NCBI GenBank assembly: GCA_016858145.1
Contig: JAEHOE010000084.1
Coordinates: 434,001-498,000, forward strand
Source: Edaphochlamys debaryana
Lineage: Eukaryota; Chlorophyta; Chlorophyceae; Chlamydomonadales
DNA length: 64,000 bases
Reading direction: 5' to 3'
This document shows, in pieces, positions 57,201-64,000 of the stretch. Below the pieces are notes generated by a model. It was given only the letters and a program-made list of their open reading frames with translations. It made no database searches and was not told where the DNA came from. The first letter of the stretch is position 1; each line of letters begins with the position of its first letter. Both the position numbers and the translations under genes were made by a program.

Positions 57201-59124
57201 TGGGAAGTGGGGAGGAGTATGGGTGTCACGGGTGGCGGACGGAGTCCAGAGGGCGTTACAGGGGGAGGGCGCCACGACCACAGCACCACACGCTAGGCAG
57301 AGTGGGGCATCTCAACACGCCCTCTAGATTCAATCTACTATGGCCTCTCTATACTAAACCGTCCGCCTTCTCATGCCTGGATCCTGGATCCGCTGCAGCT
57401 GGCCCGCGAGATCCTGCACGATCTCAAGCACTACGAGGCGCTGCAGAAGCAGCAGCAGACCCAGCAGGAGGCGGCCATGGCCGCAGCCCTGGCCCCCGCA
57501 GCCGGGCAGGCGCCGCCGCCGCCGGCGCAGCAGCAGCAGCAGAGGGCCGCCGCCGACGGCGCCGGCCCGTCCGGGGCGGCGGCGCAGGGGAGCATGCCGC
57601 CGCCGCCGCCCCCGGGCGACCGCCGCCGCCGCCAGACGGCCGTGCTCACGGGTAGGCTGGGGCGTGATCCTTCAGCGAGCCCAGTGCCCCGTTAAATGCT
57701 AGGGTGTGCTGCCGGCTTGCTCGTGCCGAGGCTTTAACCCGAACAAATGCCGTGGCGTGGTGTCAGCTTTCTCTTGTCAGTGCGTGGACCCCGTCTGTCT
57801 CGGTCGTGGTCGTTTCCGGCCCGACTCATTCCAGCCGCATCAGGCATAACCTGTCCTTCGTGATGCCTCCCCAGGTGTGGAGCCGAGCCGCACCCCCGTG
57901 GCGGCAGAGGTGCTGGCGACCGCCTCAGCGCTCAAGGGCCGCCGCCCGCCCTCTCGCAACGCCACGCCCGGCGGCGGCGCCACGCCCGCGGCTGCCCGCC
58001 GCAGCGACGCAGCAGCGGCGGCCGCTGCTGAGGCCGTTGCCGCGGGCGCCAAGACCCCCATGGCAGCACTCCTGGGCGCAGGTGGGTGCCGTGTCGGTAG
58101 TGAATTGGGGGGGGTATGCTGCTGGGGGCCTCCAGGGGGATGGCGCCGGGGGCGTTTGGAGGCGTGGGGTGGGGCTGGCGGCGTCCAGCTGGTCAGACTG
58201 GCTGGTTGGCAGGGGCTAAGGATGAAAGCTTCCACGCTGAAGCCCGCTAGCAAGAGGTAAAGGTTTCTCGTAGTGCGTGGTGCGCCCCGCATGAAACCTC
58301 TCGCCCCGTGCTCCCAGCCCCGACCCACATCCCCGCCACCACCTGTGTTCATGCGTGCAGGGCCCATGCGCACCCCCCGCACCGGCCTGCTGGGCTCCGC
58401 GCAGCGCGGGCTGGGCGGCCTGGGCGGCGGCGCACCGCTGCCCTCGCCCGCGCCGCTCTCGGCCCGGGCCCGCGCCCAGGGCCGCCACATCCTGCAGCAA
58501 CACCAGGCCGCGACCGGAGCCGGCGGCCCGACCCACATGGCGTCTCCGGCGCTGGCGGCGGCGCTGGCGCGCACGGGCGCCGCCGCCACGTCAGCAGCGG
58601 GCGGAGCCGGCGGCGACGAGGACCCGATTACCGTGGTCATTCCCAACCCGATCGAGGCTGAGGGCCAGGGGCAGCAGCAGAAGCAGAGGCGCGGGCGGCC
58701 GCCGCTGGGGCCACACAATGCCGCGGCTGGCGCCGGCGAGGCAGGCGGAGCGGCGGGTGAGAAGCTGCCGCACCGCACGCCGCCGGCGGAGCTGGCGGCG
58801 GCGGTGCGGGCGGCGCGGCGCGCCGCTGCCGAGGCGGCCGGACAGGAGGCGGAGGAGGAGCTAGGCGACGCTGAGGGCAAGGCGGGAGCGCACCAGGGGG
58901 CTCAGGCGATGGAGCAAGAGGCGGCGGCGGAGGAGGAGCAGCCCAAGCGAGCGCAGCGGGGCGGAGGCCGCGCCACGCGGGGCTCGACACGGGTCAAGGC
59001 GGAGGCGCTGGAGGAGGGCCCGGTGGGGGCGACAGGGGTGGCGGTGAAGAAGGAGGAGGCGGCAGCGGGCGGGGTCACGGGCGTCGCGCGCGGCCGTGGG
59101 GCGGGCAAGCGGCGTCACGTGTGA
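48278..59124 (+). CDS. NCAPD3: Condensin II complex subunit D3
   Basis: Twenty-seven exons close in phase, giving 1602 aa: 48278-48538, 48671-48983, 49091-49298, 49395-49506, 49652-49723, 49819-49905, 50035-50137, 50347-50492, 50687-50881, 51017-51211, 51382-51763, 51899-52278, 52726-52905, 53184-53342, 53542-53643, 53889-53960, 54452-54597, 54895-55035, 55327-55455, 55639-55726, 55911-56006, 56230-56331, 56568-56642, 56861-56962, 57399-57651, 57875-58081, 58361-59124. CAP-D3 is the HEAT-repeat subunit of condensin II, which compacts chromosomes. HEAT-like helices run from exon 2 to exon 24. The diagnostic block is HELVRRQALALLANLLLRDY, KWRGGLVHRFLLALVDEFP, HFIEALFVLND, then RRMSPEHRF and ILGGVVDGLLPL, as in animal and plant CAP-D3. 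The C-terminal 400 residues are low complexity, with SRTP, KTP and MRTPRTG sites that suit CDK. Introns 12 and 21 use GC donors (CAG|GCAAGC, AAG|GCAAGC). Confidence 0.93.
54370..54478 (+). repeat. Duplicated start of CAP-D3 exon 17 with acceptor
   Basis: The acceptor CAG plus the first bases of exon 17 (FTGLADAY) at 54450-54478 are preceded by an identical 29-nt copy at 54370-54398, offset 80 bp. Using the upstream acceptor would reach an in-frame TGA after 15 codons. Confidence 0.9.
56635..56718 (+). repeat. Duplicated end of CAP-D3 exon 23 with donor
   Basis: TGCTGCAG|GTAGGGGGCG at 56635-56652 recurs at 56701-56718 in the next intron, offset 66 bp. Confidence 0.8.
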
Positions 59125-60597
59125 ATTCATGTGACGGGCAGCCAATTGCTGGCGTCTTCTACCGTGCGACAAGCGGGCGGCCTCAAGGGGCCGGCAGCTG
59201 GTAGACTTGGGTGATTACCAGACCTAGATGCTTTGGTTCGAAGACTTGGGACCGGCACCCGACAGGCATGCAGACATGTCGGGCAAGGTTCGTAGCTCAT
59301 GCCGCATGCAAGATCCAGTGATGACCATGATGACGCTACGGCAGAACCGCAGCTGCGGTACACTCCCAGTGGGGCCGAGCAACGTGAGCTTGGGCTGTGC
59401 GAAGGGCTCGCATAGGCCCGGACACACGATGGGACGAACAGTATGGGTGGTGGATGTGTCCTGGAGGACAGCGCCGTCCCCACCCCACGCCGCCACCTTG
59501 CCGCTGCGGAGGTCCATCCAAGACCGGCTTGCTGTCACCGTGGGCTCCTCCTGCCCTCTCCCCCCCTCCATCCTTCTCTGATCCCCTAACGGTGGTTGGC
59601 GAGTGTCATAGGTCGTTTGAGAACGCCCTCTGAGGCGCCTGACGCGGTGAACACTGCCTGGGGTCATTTGGGCGCTCGGTAGACGCCTGCCGCATGCCGT
59701 GCTCCTGGGCAAGGCTGGATTCCATTGACCTTGTTTGTGCTTCACTGAACACATTCCCCTTTGGCCCACGGCCCGTATGGGGGTTCACGGCTGGTACCAT
59801 GTCCGTGTAACAACAACAACAACCTTCAACGTTGTACGAAGGGTTGGGCACGAGCTCTGGGGAGACGCGAGTGGAGATGCTGAGAGGGACTGAGCACCGC
59901 TGTCCGCTAACGAGACCAGGAAAGCTTGATCGTACTCTGATGTTGAGGCGTTGGGCCGTGAGTCCCGTGACCCCTCGTTGTTACGGCGTGGCGTTGGTGG
60001 GCCTTGCAACATGTCGACCGCCCGGGTGGGACTGAAAAGGCCTGACCAGACCGACTGACTGCCAAGGTCGGAGGGGGAAGTTGGGTTGGTAAGACCGAGG
60101 CGGACGATAGAGTCATGCTGGGAAAGACACACTTCGCCCGGTGCCGGAAAGACCGCCCGGGGGGTGGGGCGGATAACGGATTGCCGTTGGCCCCCAGGAC
60201 GAAGGGGAGACCCTCAGCCCAGCTTGTCGCTCCATAACCTTGACAGAGAATGCATCGCCCTGTGGTTGCCTGGCGACGGCACCGCCGTGCAGCTTGGGGT
60301 GTTGCACACATGCCGTCGATGCCGATACTGAGCCGACACACAACCTCAAAGTCCCTGCAGTAGCCATTCGATTGGCTAAGGAGGTGTGACCGACTGTGAC
60401 GGCTAAGCGCAATCGCAGAAGATTTAGGCGTAGACGTCCGTAGCCGCGTGGGACAGCCATGATGCCCACTCTGTGTGCCCGCAAGGTGACCGCCCTCACT
60501 CATACACAAATCACGATCACATAGGATAGTTGTCCACAGGCGACAGTGCTTTCCCAGCGGCCGGTTTCAGGCATCCGCCTGAACTTGCGCTGCAGAC
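59125..60597. other. CAP-D3 3' UTR and upstream region of the C2 gene
   Basis: 1.5 kb between two plus-strand genes. Apart from the poly(A) signal at 59806 I see no feature; open frames on both strands are short or antisense to each other. Confidence 0.4.
59806..59810 (+). terminator. Candidate TGTAA poly(A) signal of CAP-D3
   Basis: TGTAA 682 bp past the stop, followed by a short (CAA)n run. Distance and motif fit chlamydomonadalean 3' ends. Confidence 0.5.
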
Positions 60598-63437
60598 ATG
60601 GACACTCCCGGAAAGCTGACGGTTAAGATCGGTGTAGCCAAGGTGAGAGACTAATACCGTGGTGGGAAGCAGCCACGAGCGAGCTTGCGCAAATGTGCAT
60701 GTCGATACCAGTTCTGTCTTGCCTCGCCCGCAGGACCTGGCCTCCGGAGAGGGGTAGGCTTGGCTCTGAGCATGCTGCTCCGTGTTGCCTGCCGGGTGTT
60801 ACTTCTCCCCGTTCCAGACCCTGACCCCCGACTTCCCCCCCAACCGGCCCGCCCTCCTTGCAACAGCGCCTCAAAGCAGGTGAGGCATGGCGCCTAAGCG
60901 ACGGACATTCTTGAATGAAGCATGTAGCATGAGATACCCACGGACGCGTTGCACACTCCGTGGGCCCGCAGGACTCGTATGTGCTCATACGCATCGGCAT
61001 CAACCAGCTTCGTACCAAGTCCCACCACGGGGGCAGCCCGGTGCGCCTGGGGGCTTGGTGACCGGAGTATAGAGTGATGCGCAAGGGTGCCGGCCGTGCC
61101 TTCCTGCTCTTGCAATCGGGCTCCTTACTTGCAGATTGATCGAGGCTCTTCCAATACCTCTGTCCCTGGGTCACCCCCATTTGTTGCCTGGCACGCTTGT
61201 CTTTACACCCCCATTTGTTGTGCCGCGCGTGCCCTCCGCCAGACTTGGGATGAGACGTTTGAGGCAAACCTCAAGGCTGAGCGGACCATCGAGGCAAGCG
61301 CCCTGGGCTGTGCTTGACCAGAGCTGGGTTCAGGCGTGGAACTCGTGATCCTATAGATCCGCCCGTAGCTCATCTATGCAGCGTGTGCAGAGCAGGGTCT
61401 GGGGCTTGGGTCCCTGGGGCCGGGGGCACACAGCGCGGCTGAGGCATGGGCGTCGCACCGTGGGTGTGTGGGCGCCAGTGGGGGGACGCACGGCGGGGCT
61501 CCGGGTCAGCTCCATTACACGCGCCTCAACCCCTCCACGAAACCGTCACCGCAGGTGCTCGTAATCGACAACAAGGATGACTCGATCCGCGGGAAAGCGA
61601 CCGTCAGCCTGGCCACGGTGGGTGTACGTTGGGGGCCCGGCTGGTTGCATGGGCGAGGCGGCCGAGTGCCTGCTGTCGTGCTGGGCTGCGGTTTCCATGT
61701 GTCCACTTGACTCCCCGTGCCATGCCATGCCGTGCCGTGCGGTGCGGGCCCCTGCCAGCTGCGTTCCCTGGCCCCTGAACCACGCTTGCCCCTGCCCCGG
61801 ACCCTTCCAGGCCCGTGTGAGGGGCAGCGACGCCCGCGAGGTGCCCCTGACCTGCCCGGACAGCGGCGAGAGGGCGGGCAGCATCGGGGTGTCCCTGGCC
61901 TTCCAGGCGGGGGCCATGGGTGAGTTGCTTCGCTGGAGGCGGTTGGGGAGGCGGTAGGGGAAGCGGTTGGGGAGATGGTTGGGGAGGCGGTTGGGGAGGT
62001 GGTTGGGGAGGTGGTTGGGGAGGCGGTTGGGGAGACCGCTGGGTATGCGGTTGGAGCGACCCGCCCCTTCCTGACACTAGGTTTGGGGTGCCAAGGGGCT
62101 AGGTGGGATGTTTGGGCTGTCGGAGGGAGAACCGCCAGGGGTGGTGGTGGCTGGTGGCCATGCTGTTTCATGGAGGCCGAGGATGACAGCTCTTCTGGGC
62201 CCCGGAAGTGGCAGAGTGGTGGGGACATGGTGCCAAACGGAGTTACCCCATGGACGGGAGGAAGGCAGGTATCGGAAGGTGCAGGTGGAGGTGGGCGAGG
62301 GGTGGCATGCGGGCTAAGGCTCCATGGGCTGGAGCTGCTATACGCGACCCGCCCCCTCCTGACACGACCCTCTCTTGCGCGCTGATGTGTCCACCCTCCA
62401 ACCCGCAGCAACCCAACCTGCGGTGTCGGCAAAGGCCGCGGCGCCCGCTGCGGCTGCACCCTCGGCAGGTCAGGGCATGGGGCTCGGCAGGGGAGGGGTG
62501 TGGCAGGCGTGGTCGCCGCCCATCGCGGGCCACCGGGGGTCCGGGGGTCCGGGACCGGGGGTCCCCGCCGCGGTGCACCATACCGGTACGGAGGGAGGGG
62601 GAGGGACAACAGTCATGCAGTCATGCAGTCATGCAGTCATGCAGTCATGCAGTCATGCAGTCATGCAGTCATGCAGTCATGCAGTCATGCACAACAAGCA
62701 TGCCCTGGCGAATGCACCCCAGGCCGTCCGCCTCTATCCCTGCGCCGCCCATCACTGCCCAGCACTGCCCCGTGCGACCATGCTACTCCCGACCGTTCTC
62801 CCGCGCCCCATCCTCCCCTTCGTGCCCTCCTTCCGTCCCTCCCTCCACAAACGCGCAGGGTATCCCATGGCGACCGGCGGCTACGTGCCGGCTGCTGCAC
62901 CCGCCGGCTACCCCCAGCCGGGGGGATACCCCGCCACGGGCGGCTACCCCATGGGGGCCGGCGGCCCGCCGCCGCCTCTGCCGAGTGGATACCAAGCCGG
63001 CGGTTACCCCGCGCCCTACGGATCCGCGCCCCCGCCTCCCCCCGGTGGTGAGATCACAGGCATCCCTTGAAGGGGAGGGGGGTGTCCCCTCTCAGCTTTG
63101 TGGGGGGCCGGCTTGTAGCTTCGCGGGGCGCCGGCCTGTAGCCCTGTACCACGCAGCTGCTTGGGGCCTGCGCCAAAGCCGCATTGCTTTCCGCTGTCGG
63201 GTCCAACCATCACCGAGCCTGCAGCCCTACAATTATCAATAGCTACATAACGTGAACGCCGCATTTTTTCGCCCCTAATCAACAGGCGGAAAGAAGAAGG
63301 ACGATTACTCCAGCAGCAGTGACAGCGACGACGGCGGCGGCGGCGGCGGCGGCGGCCGCAATGGCCGCGCCGCCGCCGGCGTGCTCTTGGTGGCGACCCA
63401 CCGCCGCCGCGCCGTGCGGCGGCGCATGCTGTTCTAG
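60598..63437 (+). CDS. C2-domain protein with GY/P-rich tail
   Basis: Ten exons close in phase: 60598-60642, 60735-60754, 60867-60879 (13 nt), 60972-61040, 61243-61293, 61555-61617, 61811-61919, 62409-62468, 62859-63047, 63286-63437; 256 aa. The N-terminal 120 residues form a C2 domain: KLTVKIGVAKDLASGEG, DSYVLIRIG, TWDETFEANL, VLVIDNKDD and GKATVSL follow the usual strand order. Asp residues sit in the Ca-binding loops (DSYV, DNKDD), so Ca-dependent lipid binding is plausible though not all loop acids are evident. The tail has GYPMATGGY-type repeats rich in Gly, Tyr and Pro, as in plant SRC2-like C2 proteins, then KKKDDYSSSSDSDD and poly-Gly, ending in Arg-rich text. A membrane-peripheral signalling or trafficking role is inferred. 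The intron after TIE uses a GC donor (GAG|GCAAGC). Confidence 0.82.
61935..62034 (+). repeat. 12-bp minisatellite in C2-gene intron 7
   Basis: About eight imperfect units of GGTTGGGGAGGC immediately after the donor of exon 7. The run is G-rich, so G-quadruplex formation is possible. Confidence 0.8.
62611..62690 (+). repeat. 8-bp microsatellite, 10 perfect units
   Basis: Ten uninterrupted copies of AGTCATGC in intron 8 of the C2 gene. Each unit junction contains TGCAG, a potential 3' splice site. Confidence 0.95.
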
Positions 63438-64000
63438 TGGCGCTGAGCCGTACAGGCGCCGCACTCCTGGAGTCTTACAGCGGTGTCGCGGTGTACGGCA
63501 TGGGGATGGACGCCTCGTGGGCGGCGTGGAGCACGTGGTGGCGTCACGTGAGGGCCTTGGCGGCTCCGAGAGGGGGGTTGGGCCCCGGACGCAACCGCTT
63601 GTTGAATGAGCGGCACACGCCGGCAGGCGCCATGAGGAGGGACGGAGCTGCTACCCGTTTGAGGGGCCACTGAGGAGGCTCTGGACGGTCTGAAGGGCGC
63701 GGGACGAGGGGTGAGGGATGATCAGCACAGGCCCCGGCTGGGTTCTGGCCAGGTTTGGCGATAGGAGTCTGGGGGGTGCTGGCAGGACTGGGTGCCGGCG
63801 CTCTAGAGCAAGGGGAGGAGCGGCGGCCAGGCGGGGGGGTGGGGGCATTGTTTGGGAGGATATCAGCCTCATGGGGCTGGGGTGTGGGGACACGTCCACT
63901 GGAACCTTCCTTGGAGGCAACCTGGGACAGGGCAAAGTGAGATGCCGGACGGATGCCGGACCAGGCGGGCATGCCCTGGTTCTATGGACCTATGCGCATG
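63438..64000. other. 3' flank of the C2 gene
   Basis: No gene is supported. The antisense frames are Pro/Ser/Arg-rich without motifs, and no TGTAA is seen before the window ends. Confidence 0.35.

Noticed and set aside
60823..60879. Longer C2-gene exon starting after TTCCAG near 60822
   Set aside because: In the required phase it hits TGA in the second codon. The 13-nt microexon is the only piece that restores frame.
62611..62690. CRISPR-like regular repeat
   Set aside because: Units are directly adjacent 8-mers without spacers, in an intron of a eukaryotic gene.

Overview
This is eukaryotic nuclear DNA from a GC-rich, intron-dense green alga, most likely volvocine (Chlamydomonadales: Chlamydomonas, Gonium, Volvox and relatives). 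Five things point there: a pherophorin and a second proline-rod secreted glycoprotein typical of volvocine extracellular matrix; a THIC gene with a TPP riboswitch inside a coding intron; dense short introns with GT(G/A)-AG borders; plastid transit peptides; and TGTAA-type poly(A) signals. There are no operons and no prokaryotic or mobile genes. All gene models were spliced by eye; wherever exon borders are given, the reading phases were checked to close.

Layout: (1) 1-943, minus, left-truncated Cys-rich secreted protein. (2) 2575-7666, plus, coiled-coil protein with a quadruplicated exon. (3) 9705-15623, minus, pherophorin whose Ser-Pro rod contains two 1-nt slips. (4) 18258-24921, minus, DEDDh exonuclease with a PIP box and a SUMO-interaction-like motif, divergent from (5) 25400-28948, plus, wax-synthase-like MBOAT acyltransferase. 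(6) 30883-31561, minus, mitochondrial complex I ESSS/NDUFB11-like subunit, divergent from (7) 31885-38499, plus, THIC. (8) 39874-44374, plus, secreted modular protein with an SPPP rod. (9) 45545-46508 and (10) 47546-48046, both minus, two related small plastid proteins; the second is divergent from (11) 48278-59124, plus, condensin II subunit CAP-D3 (27 exons). (12) 60598-63437, plus, a C2-domain protein with a GY/P-rich tail.

The genes are functionally unrelated neighbours, as is normal for this kind of genome. What is unusual lies in gene architecture. The THIC riboswitch appears to contain a complete 90-nt cassette exon, whose stop codon falls in the conserved CUGAGA motif. Seven of about 109 modelled introns have GC-AG borders. 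At least eight exon edges with their splice signals are copied into the adjoining intron at offsets of 66-127 bp; in the coiled-coil gene this has apparently produced four spliceable copies of one exon.
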